A stretch of 24,846 nucleotides of DNA from a virus, in IMG/VR virus record IMGVR_UViG_3300032820_000108, positions 1 through 24,846 of that record, one strand, 5' to 3'. Positions 1 through 10,550 of the stretch are shown here, piece by piece. Position 1 is the first letter of the stretch. Each line of letters starts with the position of its first letter. The notes under the pieces are model-generated. The model saw only the letters and a program-made list of their open reading frames with translations, was not told the DNA's origin and did no database searches. The translations under genes and the position numbers were made by a program.

Positions 1-1
1 T

Positions 2-1390
2 CAAGTTCCTGGTAAAGGATATAAATTTGATGGTGGTAGTATAGTTACTTTCACAGAAGCACCGAAGAAAGATGATACTTCCAAGGTCATCTTCTATAAA
101 GGAAGTGGTGCTGCTGATGTTATTGATAGAGAAATTATTGAAACAGTTAAGAAAGGTGATACCTTAAAGATTGGACGTTTACCAGATCAACAACAGCATT
201 TAGTAGAAGCTCCACGAACTGTTATGCGTGTAGATTCTACTGATCTAGTTACTACCAATCCATATTATGGTCCTGGTAATAGCGCAGATGAATCACTTGA
301 AAGACCTGTTGAATGGTGTAGACAAACTGAGGATAAAATTATTAACGAATTACCTATTGGTAAGGATAGAGAACATTATGAACCTCAAATTCATCCATTT
401 GCATATATTACTAAGACAGTGGGTATCGGATCTACTACCGTTTATGTGGATTCTTTAAGACCATTATTTGATACTTATAATGAAAAAGAAGATAAAACTC
501 AATTATCTTTCCAAGATAAAGTGAAATTTATTAAACAAGAAACTCTAACAGGAGCTGCTGCAACTGCTATTGTTTCTGCTGCTGGAACTATTTCTTCTAT
601 TGATATTACAGATGGTGGTGTTGGATATACTACTGCGGTTGTAAGTATTGCTTCTACCGTAGGTGTGGGTACAACTACCCAAGCAATGGGAACTGTAACC
701 ATAAGCGGTGTAGGAACTGTAACTGGGGTTGCTATTACTAATCCTGGTGTTGGATATACTTGGACTGATGTTCCTTCTGTGCTTATCAGTCATCCTGTAT
801 TAACTGATGAGGATAACCCCGTAGGCACATATGCCGGTGATCAGGGAAATATTGTTGGTTTCGGAACTACAACTATTGCTTCGGGAACTCAATTAATATT
901 TGATCTCTTTATTCCATTCGATTCATTCATGAGGGATGGTAATCTGACAGGAACCGCAGTTACTGTAAGTGGAATAGGAACTGATGATTACTTTGTTGTA
1001 AGTAACTCCAATATGGGTACAGGATCTACTTCTATTACTTCACTGGATGTTGCAGGATCTACTGTCGGAATAGGAACATCATTTGTAGATAATGTGTATC
1101 AAGTAAATAGTACTGAGGAAATTGAAAAAGTAATTGGTGGTGGAACAACTACTATTCGACGAGTCTTTGTAAAAGTTGATGGTAATGGTCCGCACGGATT
1201 AAGTACTACATCTGGAATATCAACTTCTGATTATATGGGAACATATAGTTGGGGTAGAATTGACCTTACTTCCAGAGCAGGGTTAAATTCTTATACTGCA
1301 TATACACAAAGTGGAATTACTGGTATTACTACATCTCTCATTGTAGAAAGGTTTAATCCTCTTAAATATAAGGGATATCAGGAACATTAG
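2..1390 (+). CDS. Large virion structural protein in T4 gene 7 position, 5' truncated by window edge
   Basis: The reading frame is open from base 2, so the first internal ATG (224) is not the true start and 462 residues of a longer protein are visible. The sequence is rich in Gly, Thr, Ser and Val with short beta-prone units: repeated V-G-I-G-S/T-T-T strings and two GxGY units (DGGVGYTT and NPGVGYTW, visible residues about 204-260). A line with YEPQIHPFAYIT precedes one VGIGSTTVYVD unit. There are no membrane segments and no catalytic motif. It lies directly upstream of baseplate gene 8. In T4 that place is taken by gene 7, a large baseplate wedge protein, so a wedge or wedge-associated role is inferred from position and composition only; I see no clear sequence match to T4 gp7. 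A tail fibre-associated protein is the alternative. It is separated from gene 8 by 42 bases that contain a late promoter. Confidence 0.75.
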   Translation, partial: QVPGKGYKFDGGSIVTFTEAPKKDDTSKVIFYKGSGAADVIDREIIETVKKGDTLKIGRLPDQQQHLVEAPRTVMRVDSTDLVTTNPYYGPGNSADESLERPVEWCRQTEDKIINELPIGKDREHYEPQIHPFAYITKTVGIGSTTVYVDSLRPLFDTYNEKEDKTQLSFQDKVKFIKQETLTGAAATAIVSAAGTISSIDITDGGVGYTTAVVSIASTVGVGTTTQAMGTVTISGVGTVTGVAITNPGVGYTWTDVPSVLISHPVLTDEDNPVGTYAGDQGNIVGFGTTTIASGTQLIFDLFIPFDSFMRDGNLTGTAVTVSGIGTDDYFVVSNSNMGTGSTSITSLDVAGSTVGIGTSFVDNVYQVNSTEEIEKVIGGGTTTIRRVFVKVDGNGPHGLSTTSGISTSDYMGTYSWGRIDLTSRAGLNSYTAYTQSGITGITTSLIVERFNPLKYKGYQEH

Positions 1391-1402
1391 TATCTTTTTC
1401 TT

Positions 1403-1410
1403 AATAAATA
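1403..1410 (+). promoter_or_regulatory. T4-type late promoter upstream of gene 8
   Basis: AATAAATA lies 22 bases before the gene 8 ATG in the short gap after the upstream gene. T4-like phages drive late genes from a -10-like TATAAATA element read with the phage sigma factor gp55; marine relatives use NATAAATA or CTAAATA. Similar boxes sit 18-33 bases before several other genes in the window, which supports this one. Confidence 0.6.
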
Positions 1411-1432
1411 ACTAAAAAATAATGCTATCAAG

Positions 1433-2986
1433 ATGGCTGCCATTATAACCGATCAGATTAGAATATTAAATGCGAAGAATTTTGTTGCTGGTGTAACAAC
1501 TACTGATAATGCATATTATTCTTTCATCGGATTACCTAATCCAACTGATTATGAATCTGATTGGGATACTGATCCCCCTTCACCTAAGGATAATTTTGAA
1601 CAGGAAGATTCTTATTGGGATAATATGATTGCTATGAAGAAGATTACTTCTTCTGACGTAAGGCAGGTTGTTCCTAGAAGGGTATGGACATCTGGTACTA
1701 CTTACGATATGTATCGTAGTGATTATAGCAGAACAAATACGGCAAAAGTATCTGGTGCAACTAATTTATATTCGGCCAACTATTTTGTTATAAACAGTGA
1801 TTATAGAATTTATGAATGTCTTAATAATGGAATAGACCCTGAAAATCCTAATGGTAGACCTTCATTGGATGAACCAACATTCACTGATTTAGAGCCTCGT
1901 AGTGCAGGTAGTAGTGGAGATGGGTATATATGGAAATATCTTTATACTATTAAACCTAGCGATATTGTAAAATTTGAATCTACTGATTATATTCCTGTTC
2001 CTGCTGATTGGGATACTAGCAGTGATAATGCTCCTGTAAGAGATAATGCAGTAGATGGATCTATTAAGATTATTACTGTAACTGATGCTGGTGTAGGTTT
2101 AGGGACAGCAAATGCTACTTATACAAAGGTTCCTATTAAAGGGAATGGTTCAGGTGCAGAATGTACTGTTGTTATGGATGCTGCATCACAAGTAAAGAAT
2201 GTTACTGTTTCCAGTCAAGGATCGGGATATACTTTCGGTAGTTTAGATTTAATTGCTGGTGGGGTACCCACGGGAACTACACGCCCTGAATTTAATGTTA
2301 TTATTTCACCACCTGGTGGACATGGAGCAAATATCTATCGGGAATTAGGTGCATATAATGTGCTTCTTTATTCCAGAATTGAGAATGATAATGAAAATCC
2401 TGATTTTATTACAGATAATCAAATTGCTAGGGTTGGTGTAGTATGCAATCCTCAATCATTTGATAGTACATCTTTACTAAGTTTAGATAAAGCTACAGCA
2501 ACAGGAGCATTAAGATTAGCAGGTGCTGGTTATAGTAGTGCTACTTTTGTTGCTGATTCTTATTTTACACAAACTGTTGCCACTGGTAGTACCGCTGTTG
2601 CAAGAGTTGTCAATTATAATCAAACTACTGGTGTTCTTAAATACTGGCAAGATAGAGATCTTGCTGGATTTACAACCGCTGGAATTGGTGTTACTCAACC
2701 TCAGTATGGGTTTAAACTTAATGCCTTTACTGGGGATCCTGGGAGTGGAGGAAGTTTGACTATTACACCTTCAACTGGGTCTGATCTAGGTATTGATACT
2801 GCATTTAGTGGTGTATCTACCGTAATAAATAATAAAACATACTACTTGGGTCAAGAATTTACTGATGGTATTGGTAATCCTGAAGTTAAAAAATATTCAG
2901 GAAATATAATTTATGTTGATAATAGACCTTCTATTACTCGATCATCTACCCAAAAAGAAGATATCAAAGTTATCTTGCAATTCTAA
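1433..2986 (+). CDS. gp8: Baseplate wedge protein gp8
   Basis: Homologue of T4 gp8, a wedge subunit of the tail baseplate. Landmarks shared with T4 gp8 in order are VVPRRVW (T4 VIPRRDW), GDGYIWKYLYTI (T4 GDGYVWEYLFEI), a segment with VGVVCNPQS (T4 ISIITNPLE), and the C-terminal YVDNRPSI followed by an acidic strand (T4 YMENRPPI). At 517 residues it is far longer than the T4 protein (334). The extra length sits mainly in two inserts. The first, about residues 205-285, carries DAGVGLG and SQGSGYTF units. The second, about residues 360-480, is a Thr/Gly-rich segment with AGAGYSS and a TGSTAVARVV unit. Both look like module insertions that leave the conserved ends intact. ATG 1433 is the only sensible start after the preceding stop and gives the usual short N-terminus. 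It is followed after 6 bases by the giant structural gene. Confidence 0.93.
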   Translation: MAAIITDQIRILNAKNFVAGVTTTDNAYYSFIGLPNPTDYESDWDTDPPSPKDNFEQEDSYWDNMIAMKKITSSDVRQVVPRRVWTSGTTYDMYRSDYSRTNTAKVSGATNLYSANYFVINSDYRIYECLNNGIDPENPNGRPSLDEPTFTDLEPRSAGSSGDGYIWKYLYTIKPSDIVKFESTDYIPVPADWDTSSDNAPVRDNAVDGSIKIITVTDAGVGLGTANATYTKVPIKGNGSGAECTVVMDAASQVKNVTVSSQGSGYTFGSLDLIAGGVPTGTTRPEFNVIISPPGGHGANIYRELGAYNVLLYSRIENDNENPDFITDNQIARVGVVCNPQSFDSTSLLSLDKATATGALRLAGAGYSSATFVADSYFTQTVATGSTAVARVVNYNQTTGVLKYWQDRDLAGFTTAGIGVTQPQYGFKLNAFTGDPGSGGSLTITPSTGSDLGIDTAFSGVSTVINNKTYYLGQEFTDGIGNPEVKKYSGNIIYVDNRPSITRSSTQKEDIKVILQF

Positions 2987-2992
2987 AAAATT

Positions 2993-5900
2993 ATGTCGCA
3001 GCTAACAAATTTAAACGTATCGCCATATTTTGACGACTTTGATGCGGATAACGATTACTATCGGGTATTATTTAAACCTGGATATCCAGTACAGGCAAGA
3101 GAATTAAGTGGTTTGCAGTCAATGCTGCAAAACCAGATTGAAAAGTTTGGACAGCATTTTTTTAAAGAAGGAACTAAGGTAATACCTGGAAATACATCAT
3201 ATAGTCAGGAATATAAGTGTATTCAATTAAATAATAATTTTCAAGGGGTTCCTGTATCTGCTTATGCTGATCAATTAATTGGTGCTACTATTACAGGACA
3301 AACATCCGGAGTTACAGCAACAGTTAATAAAATATTACTTCCTGAAGATTCTGAAAATGGAAATCTCACTCTTTATATTAATTACTTAGGATCAAGTACT
3401 ACAAATAATACTACTGAAATTTTTGCTGATGCTGAATCTTTAACTTCTAGTGTTACTATTACATCTGGATTATTGGGTAATACCTCAATATCAATTGGTA
3501 CTCCATTTGCTGCTACTTTATCTCAAAATGCTGCTGCCACAGGATCTGCGTTTCATGTAGAAAATGGTGTATATTTTGTAAGGGGAAATTTTTGTGCGGT
3601 GGAGTCCGAAACTCTTATATTAGATCAGTATAGTAATGAATCTTCTTATAGGGTTGGTTTTAATATTTTAGAAGAAATTATTACACCAGATTTAGATGAA
3701 ACTCTAAATGATAATTCACAAGGATTTAATAATTACTCAGCACCCGGAGCGGATAGATTAAAGATTACTCTTTCATTATTTAAGAAAGAATTAGATGATT
3801 TTAATGATGAAAGTTTTGTTGAATTGGCCACGGTTAATACTGGTGAATTAAGAAGTAAAAATAATACAACTGAATATAATATAATTGCTGATGAATTAGC
3901 GCGTCGTACTTATGCAGAATCTGGTGATTATTATGTAAAACCTTTTGATGTAAGATATGTTAATTCTTTGAATAATAATGTTGGAAATCAAGGAATTTTC
4001 CAAGAAGGTCAATTTACATATGGAGGATCAACTCCATCTGAGGATTTAGGTCTTTATCTTGTTTCCCCAGGAAAGGCATTCGTTAAAGGATATGAGATTG
4101 AAACTATTGCTCCTGAATATCTTGATGCAGATAAAACAAGAACAACTAAAACGTTAAAGAACCAAGGACTGGAATATAATACTGGTCCTACTTTAAGATT
4201 AAATTCTGTATATGGACATCCTACTATCGGAATCGGAAATACTTATGTATTAAGTCTCAGAGATCAAAGACTTGGAGTTACTTCTACTACTATTGCAGGA
4301 AAAGAAATAGGTCAAGCAAGAGTTTATGATATTACTCTTGAATCTGGTACTTATGAAAAAAATAATAATGATGCGGTAAATCAATGGGATATATCTCTTT
4401 ATGATGTTCAAACCATAACTAATCTTGCTATTAATGAAGCTCCTAGTGCAACAGATACTTGGAGTGCAGGAACGTTTGTTAAAGGAAAGAATAGTGGTGC
4501 AACTGGTTTTTTAAGATATGCAGTTTCTGCTGGAACCGCCTTAACAGTTACTGAAACAACAGGTAATTTTATTAAAAATGAATCTCTTAGTTTTAATGGA
4601 ATTCAAAATGGAAGAGTAGCAATAGCAGTTACTGAGTATGGTATTTCTAATGTTAAGTCCGTTTATGCTACTAATAATGGTATAAGTGGTATTAATACAT
4701 TTACTGCTAATACAACCCAAGAGACATCTTTCAATGTTGGAATAGCTACCATTAGTCCTGGTAAAGGTGCCAATTATATTAGTACTGTTAGAAGTCCTAA
4801 TAATCTATTTCCGGGCACTGGTGATGTTATTAGAATAAATGATCTTGTTGAATATGGGGATATGAATGTAAACCTCATAGGGGATCCTGTGATGGGACGG
4901 GTTGTTAGTGTGGGAACTAGTGAGATTACTATAACTGGTGTTGCGACTGTTACTAATATTGTGGATGGTAAATTACCCACTACACCATTTACGGCAACGG
5001 ATTTCAGAGTTGTAAGAACTAATTTAGAAAATTCTCTGGATAATACTCTTTATACCGTCCTTCCTAGAGAAAATGTATCTGATGTTGATCTTACCGATGC
5101 TTCTCTTTCTATAAGAAGTGTTTATTCTGATCAAACAATTGCCGCTAATAGAGTAGCAAACCAATTAACATCAGGCGAAAATAAAACTTTCTTACCTTTT
5201 GATGAGGAAAGATATGCAGTTATTAGATCTGATGGAATTACAGAAGAAGTAAATTCTACTAATTTTGTATTTGGTAATGGAATGAGTACTTTGGATATTA
5301 TTGGTCTTCCTACTATAACAGATAATGGTAATGTTCAAATAGTTACTACTTTAAAGAAATTAAAGCCAACCTCAAAAACTAAAATTAAAAATCGTGTAAA
5401 TTCTATTATTGTTGATAAGTCGATTGTTGTAGGATCAGGTATTGGAACTACTACTACACAGAATGGTTTAGAGTACGGTAATTTCCCATATGGAACGAGA
5501 GTTGAAGATGAAACTATATCACTTCGGACTCCAGATGTTATTCGTGTTCATGGAATCTTTGAAACTACGGAAACACAAGGAACCCCTTCTGCACCAACAA
5601 TGGATTTATCTTCCATTAATAGTGCTACCACTACTACTAGTGAATATATTATAGGAGAGAAAATCGTTGGGCAAACTAGTAATGCTATTGCTATTGTTGC
5701 AGCAAAATCAGATTCCGATACTATATCATTCATTTATAAGAATGATGATGAATTTAAAGAAGGAGAAACTATTATATCACAGGAATCCAATATCCAAGCA
5801 GTAATTACTACTGTGAATAATAGTAGTTTTGATATAACTCAAAATTATTCATTTGATAATGGTCAAGAGGGTACCATTTATAATTATGGATCTATTTTTA

Positions 5901-8900
5901 GAAATAACAATGCAGAAGCACCTGTTAAGAAAGTAAAGGTTTATTTTGAAAGTGCTCATTATGATTCTACGGATACAGGTGATATTACTACCGTAGATTC
6001 TTATAATACTTTTAATTATGGAACAGATATTCAAAGTGTTAATGGAGTTAGAAATACTGATATGATTGATATCAGACCTAGAGTGTCTGATTATACAGTG
6101 ACTGTTGGTGGAAATTCACCTCTTACTTTTGCTGGAAGATCTTTTAATGGATCTGGTAATTCTGCGGCTAATATGCTTGCTTCTGATGAGTCTATTCTTA
6201 TTGACTTTACTTTCTACTTAGGAAGAATTGATAGAATTTTCTTAACTAAGGAAGGCAATTTCCAAGTAATTTATGGAACACCAGCAGAAAAACCTGAAAG
6301 ACCTCTTCCCGTTGATGATGCCATAGAAGTGGCTACTGCTCAACTTCCTCCATACTTATATAATGTTACTGATGCTGTAATTAATTTCTTTGAATATAAG
6401 AGATATCAAATGAAAGATATCCAAAGATTGGAGAATAGAATTCAAAATTTAGAATATTATACAGCTTTATCTTTACTTGAAGTTAATACTTCTAGTTTCT
6501 TTGTTCCTGATTCTGATGGGTTGGATAGGTTTAAATCTGGATTCTTTGTTGATAATTTTGAATCTTTCCAAGCACAGGATACTGATATTACTGTTAAAAA
6601 TAGTATTGATAGAGAAGGTAAAGAATTAAGACCAGAACATTACACTAGTTCAGTTGACTTACAATTTGGACCAGTAGTTAATGTAGATAGTACAGAGGAT
6701 GAACAATTTAGTACTATTGAAGGTATTAATATTCGTAAGCATCCTTCTCAAATGATTACGTTAGATTATTCTGAAACTGAGTATTTAAAACAAGTATTTG
6801 GATCTAGAACAGAATCTATAACACCTTTTATTGTTGCTTATTGGAATGGTTTGGTTCAATTAACTCCTGAATCGGATACTTGGATTAATACAAGAAGGAT
6901 AGAAGCTCGTGTTCTTATTGAAGAAGGAAATTTTGCATCTACATTTGCTAATCTTGTAGCAAATCAAGGGTTTGATCAAAATGGATTTGGTCCTAATGTA
7001 TGGGGTTCATGGAATACATTCTGGTCTGGAAACCAAACTAGATGGGTTGGCGGGACAAGAACTAGCAGTGGATCGGTTACAAGACAAGAAGGAAACTTTA
7101 GGGTAACAAGAAGGACAACAACAAGATCTCGTCAATTAGAGACTTTCCAATCTGGTAATATGACCAGAACAGGTACCAGACGACAAATTGTTGAAGATTT
7201 CTCACAAAGAAGATCTGAGGGAGATAGATTAGTTAGTAGGGAAGTAATACCCTTTATGAGAAGTCGTAATGTTCAAGTTCTTGCTCAACAGAATAAACCA
7301 TTAACAAGATTATATGCATTCTTTGAAGGGGTTGATGTATCCAAATATTGTGTACCTAAACTCTTGGAAATTGAAATGACAACAGGCACTTTTCAAGTAG
7401 GAGAAACTGTTGAAGGTGTAATGCAGAATGCAGCATTAATTTCCAATAGGAATTCACAGTCTCCAAATATAACTTTCCGAGTTGCACAATCTAATCATAA
7501 AGAAGGGGCATATAATATACCAACTAAAACTTATGGATCTAATCCATATAACCCATTAGGAAGTGGTCAAATAGTTCAATCTGAGTACTCTTCTACTTCT
7601 ACTATATTAAATGTAGATATATTCTCTCTTGCGGCACAAGCACAAGGACAGTTTTATGGGTGGGTGTCCAATGGTATGGTTCTTACAGGAAGATCTAGTG
7701 GTGCTCAGGCAAAAATAACTAATTTAAGATTAGTTTCTGATATAACTGGTTTTGTAGGAGCATCTTTCTTTATTCCAGATCCTAATAATGCCAATCATCC
7801 ATCATTTACAGCAGGTGAAAAAGTATTCCGATTAACTAGTGATGTAGACAATGAGGGTAATCCTACTTCAAGTGCTGAAGATGATTTTGCATCAATAGGA
7901 TACTTAGAAACCATTCAAGAAACTATTGTTGCTACTAGAAATGCAAGAATTATCACTAATAATATTAGTGATCAAAGATCCACATCAAGAACATTGGGTT
8001 CGGAGTGGAGAACGACAGGATCTTCAGTGGGTGCCGCTACTAATAGACGACGAAATCGCTGGCCAAATCCAGATCCATTAGCTCAATCCTTTATGGTTAA
8101 TGATGAAACTGGGGTATTCATTACTAAGTGTGATATTTTCTTCTCCAGTAAATCAGTTGATAACCTTCCTGTTATATTCTCTATAAGGACTATGCTTGGT
8201 GGAGTACCAACGATGAATATCGTTCCTCTTAGTGAAGTTGCATTAGATCCTGATCAAGTTAATGTTTCTGCTGATGGTTCAGTAGCAACCACTTTTGAAT
8301 TTGATGCACCTGTATACCTTGAAGGTGGACAAGAATATGCAATGGTAATGTTATCTAATTCATCTCAATATGCTGCTTATATATCAAGAGTAGGGGAGAA
8401 TGATATATTAACAGGTAATTATATTGCTAATCAACCCACATTGGGTTCTATGTTTAAGTCACAGAATGCTTCTACTTGGGAACCAAGTCAGTGGGAAGAT
8501 TTAAAGTATACTTTGTATAGAGCAGAATTTATTGATTCTGGAACTTTTGAAGTGTATAGTCCACAATTAACCCAAGGAAATGATCAAATTCCTCAACTTA
8601 TACCTCAACCTTTAGAATTATATTCTCGACAAGTAAGAGTAGGTTTAGGAACTACTGTGGCAGATAATGGATATGTGATGGGTAATACTTTCTATCAAGA
8701 AGGAACTAATGCAACAGGTAATCTTGCTGCTGTTGCAGGTGCAGCATACACTAGTTTGAATGTTATTAATGCTGGTATTGGATATACTCCATTAGATGGA
8801 CAATTCCAGTTTAATGGGGTAGTTCTTGATACTGTTACTGGTAATGGTAGAGGAGCAACTGCTGATCTTTATATTTCCAATGGAGTTGCAATTGCTGCAA

Positions 8901-10549
8901 CCGTTTCAATTGGAGGAACAGGGTATCAAGTTGGTGATGTGTTGGGTATTACAACTGTTGGACTTGCTTCTGTTGGCAGAAATGCTCGATTCTCTATTAC
9001 TTCTATTGGTAGTACAAATGAACTTCTTTTAGAAAATGTTCAGGGTAATTTTATAGTTGGTACTGCTAATACCCTCTTCTACTATAAGAATAGTGCATCT
9101 GTGGGTGTGGCAACGGAATTAAATTATGCTGCTGGTGGAGATGTCCAGATTGTACAGACTAATACAGTTAGTGATGGTTTACATATTAAGGTAAATCATA
9201 AGAATCATGGAATGTATTTCACTAAGAATGATGTAGAAATTTCTGGTGTGGAATCGGATATTCTTCCAACTAAATTATCAACTGCATATAATGTAGGAGA
9301 TACAGGAAGTATATCTGTGGGAGATGCTTCTAAATTCTCTACTTTTGAAAATGTAAGTGTAGGTACTACTAACTACGGATATATGAAGATTGGGCAAGAG
9401 ATTATCTCTTATAGTTCTGTTAATGGTAATACGATTGGTGTAAGTACCAGAGGTATTGCAAATTCTGTTAAAAAAACATATCCAGTTGGAACACCTGTTT
9501 ACAAATATGAAATAGGTGGAGTTAACTTATTAAGAGTTAATACTACTCATGGATTATCTACTACAACATCCGCTTATCCTAATGCTACTAATATAACTAC
9601 TTCTGGTGCTATTACATTTGATTCTTATAATATTAAGTTAGATATGTCTAAGAATGGTACTGCTAGAAATACTGATGTAGGTTGGCCTGCTCTTTATATT
9701 AATAATTCTAAATCAAGTGGTGGTTATAAAGTGAGAGCAACTCAGAATATGCCATATGAAATTATTACTCCTATGGTTCAAAATATAACGGTTCCCTCTA
9801 CATCACTAAGTGCTACTGCACGAATGATTGATGCTAAAAGTATCAGTGGAGATGAGATTCCTTATATACAAACAGATTCTGAACCTTTAACCCTAAATCA
9901 AACTAATTATCTCGATAGTCCTCGTATAATTGCTTCCAAACTTAATGAAGATACATTCTTATCGGAGGTGAAGGGAAGTAAGTCATTACAGATGACTATT
10001 ACACTTAATACTGCTGATAATCATGTTAGTCCTGTAGTAGATGGTCAAAGAATGAGTACCATTCTGACTTCTAATAGGGTTAATGATGTGATTGTAAATT
10101 ATGCTACTGATGATCGGATAAGTACGGTGGAAACTGATCCTACTTCTTGCCAATATGTTTCTAAGGAAATGTTATTGGAAAATCATGCAACATCTCTAAA
10201 AGTAATTTTAGCTGCTCATATTCATGAGGATGCTGATATTAGACTATTCTATTCTGTTCATAATAAAGAAGCAGTAGATCCTATTTTTATTCCATTCCCT
10301 GGATATCAGAATCTTAATAATAGAGGTCAGGTGATTGCACAAGAAGATAATAATGGTCTTTCTGATAAGTTTGTTCCCAAATCAAATTCTTCTGGATTTG
10401 ATGGTAATTCCTTAGAATTCAGGGACTATACATTTAGTGTTGATCAATTACCTTCGTTCAGAGCTTATAGGATTAAGATTTTGATGACTTCTAAGAGTCA
10501 AGTTTATGTACCAAGAGTGAAAGATCTTCGCGTAATTGCATTAGCTTAA
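2993..10549 (+). CDS. Giant DUF4815-type virion structural protein (baseplate/tail-fibre region)
   Basis: A 2518-residue protein. Its N-terminus (YFDDFDADNDYYRVLF, then PVQARELSGLQSMLQNQI) is typical of DUF4815 proteins of marine T4-like phages. Conserved blocks follow: LPPYLYNVTDAVINFFEYKR (about residue 1115), YWNGLVQLTPESDTWI (about 1283), an Arg/Ser/Thr-rich segment (about 1350-1415), PFMRSRNVQ with LYAFFEGVDV (about 1420-1450), and DPLAQSF with ITKCDIFFSSKSVDNLPV (about 1694-1730), which reads as a beta-sandwich domain. GxGY modules lie at about 1919-1995 and a TRG-type module at about 2110-2165. The C-terminal 250 residues are conserved-looking and end in VPRVKDLRVIALA. It occupies the place of T4 genes 9-12 and wac. 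A role as peripheral baseplate scaffold or fibre connector is inferred; no receptor-binding fold can be proven here. The start has only a weak ribosome site (A-rich). Confidence 0.85.
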   Translation: MSQLTNLNVSPYFDDFDADNDYYRVLFKPGYPVQARELSGLQSMLQNQIEKFGQHFFKEGTKVIPGNTSYSQEYKCIQLNNNFQGVPVSAYADQLIGATITGQTSGVTATVNKILLPEDSENGNLTLYINYLGSSTTNNTTEIFADAESLTSSVTITSGLLGNTSISIGTPFAATLSQNAAATGSAFHVENGVYFVRGNFCAVESETLILDQYSNESSYRVGFNILEEIITPDLDETLNDNSQGFNNYSAPGADRLKITLSLFKKELDDFNDESFVELATVNTGELRSKNNTTEYNIIADELARRTYAESGDYYVKPFDVRYVNSLNNNVGNQGIFQEGQFTYGGSTPSEDLGLYLVSPGKAFVKGYEIETIAPEYLDADKTRTTKTLKNQGLEYNTGPTLRLNSVYGHPTIGIGNTYVLSLRDQRLGVTSTTIAGKEIGQARVYDITLESGTYEKNNNDAVNQWDISLYDVQTITNLAINEAPSATDTWSAGTFVKGKNSGATGFLRYAVSAGTALTVTETTGNFIKNESLSFNGIQNGRVAIAVTEYGISNVKSVYATNNGISGINTFTANTTQETSFNVGIATISPGKGANYISTVRSPNNLFPGTGDVIRINDLVEYGDMNVNLIGDPVMGRVVSVGTSEITITGVATVTNIVDGKLPTTPFTATDFRVVRTNLENSLDNTLYTVLPRENVSDVDLTDASLSIRSVYSDQTIAANRVANQLTSGENKTFLPFDEERYAVIRSDGITEEVNSTNFVFGNGMSTLDIIGLPTITDNGNVQIVTTLKKLKPTSKTKIKNRVNSIIVDKSIVVGSGIGTTTTQNGLEYGNFPYGTRVEDETISLRTPDVIRVHGIFETTETQGTPSAPTMDLSSINSATTTTSEYIIGEKIVGQTSNAIAIVAAKSDSDTISFIYKNDDEFKEGETIISQESNIQAVITTVNNSSFDITQNYSFDNGQEGTIYNYGSIFRNNNAEAPVKKVKVYFESAHYDSTDTGDITTVDSYNTFNYGTDIQSVNGVRNTDMIDIRPRVSDYTVTVGGNSPLTFAGRSFNGSGNSAANMLASDESILIDFTFYLGRIDRIFLTKEGNFQVIYGTPAEKPERPLPVDDAIEVATAQLPPYLYNVTDAVINFFEYKRYQMKDIQRLENRIQNLEYYTALSLLEVNTSSFFVPDSDGLDRFKSGFFVDNFESFQAQDTDITVKNSIDREGKELRPEHYTSSVDLQFGPVVNVDSTEDEQFSTIEGINIRKHPSQMITLDYSETEYLKQVFGSRTESITPFIVAYWNGLVQLTPESDTWINTRRIEARVLIEEGNFASTFANLVANQGFDQNGFGPNVWGSWNTFWSGNQTRWVGGTRTSSGSVTRQEGNFRVTRRTTTRSRQLETFQSGNMTRTGTRRQIVEDFSQRRSEGDRLVSREVIPFMRSRNVQVLAQQNKPLTRLYAFFEGVDVSKYCVPKLLEIEMTTGTFQVGETVEGVMQNAALISNRNSQSPNITFRVAQSNHKEGAYNIPTKTYGSNPYNPLGSGQIVQSEYSSTSTILNVDIFSLAAQAQGQFYGWVSNGMVLTGRSSGAQAKITNLRLVSDITGFVGASFFIPDPNNANHPSFTAGEKVFRLTSDVDNEGNPTSSAEDDFASIGYLETIQETIVATRNARIITNNISDQRSTSRTLGSEWRTTGSSVGAATNRRRNRWPNPDPLAQSFMVNDETGVFITKCDIFFSSKSVDNLPVIFSIRTMLGGVPTMNIVPLSEVALDPDQVNVSADGSVATTFEFDAPVYLEGGQEYAMVMLSNSSQYAAYISRVGENDILTGNYIANQPTLGSMFKSQNASTWEPSQWEDLKYTLYRAEFIDSGTFEVYSPQLTQGNDQIPQLIPQPLELYSRQVRVGLGTTVADNGYVMGNTFYQEGTNATGNLAAVAGAAYTSLNVINAGIGYTPLDGQFQFNGVVLDTVTGNGRGATADLYISNGVAIAATVSIGGTGYQVGDVLGITTVGLASVGRNARFSITSIGSTNELLLENVQGNFIVGTANTLFYYKNSASVGVATELNYAAGGDVQIVQTNTVSDGLHIKVNHKNHGMYFTKNDVEISGVESDILPTKLSTAYNVGDTGSISVGDASKFSTFENVSVGTTNYGYMKIGQEIISYSSVNGNTIGVSTRGIANSVKKTYPVGTPVYKYEIGGVNLLRVNTTHGLSTTTSAYPNATNITTSGAITFDSYNIKLDMSKNGTARNTDVGWPALYINNSKSSGGYKVRATQNMPYEIITPMVQNITVPSTSLSATARMIDAKSISGDEIPYIQTDSEPLTLNQTNYLDSPRIIASKLNEDTFLSEVKGSKSLQMTITLNTADNHVSPVVDGQRMSTILTSNRVNDVIVNYATDDRISTVETDPTSCQYVSKEMLLENHATSLKVILAAHIHEDADIRLFYSVHNKEAVDPIFIPFPGYQNLNNRGQVIAQEDNNGLSDKFVPKSNSSGFDGNSLEFRDYTFSVDQLPSFRAYRIKILMTSKSQVYVPRVKDLRVIALA
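7040..7240 (+). repeat. Arg/Ser/Thr-rich low-complexity segment within the giant protein
   Basis: About 65 codons rich in Arg, Thr, Ser, Gly and Gln (for example VTRRTTTRSRQLETF and MTRTGTRRQIVEDF) interrupt the otherwise acidic, beta-rich giant protein just before its conserved PFMRSRNVQ block. It is in frame and clearly translated. It may be an extended basic linker. Confidence 0.6.
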
Positions 10550-10550
10550 C

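Noticed and set aside
224-226. ATG 224 as the start of the first gene
   Set aside because: The same frame is open back to base 2 with protein-like sequence, so the gene enters the window from the left.
8826-9032. 68-codon + strand frame inside the giant gene with a hydrophobic product
   Set aside because: It is an alternative frame of a secure gene; the apparent membrane-like stretches come from shifted Gly/Ala/Val codons.
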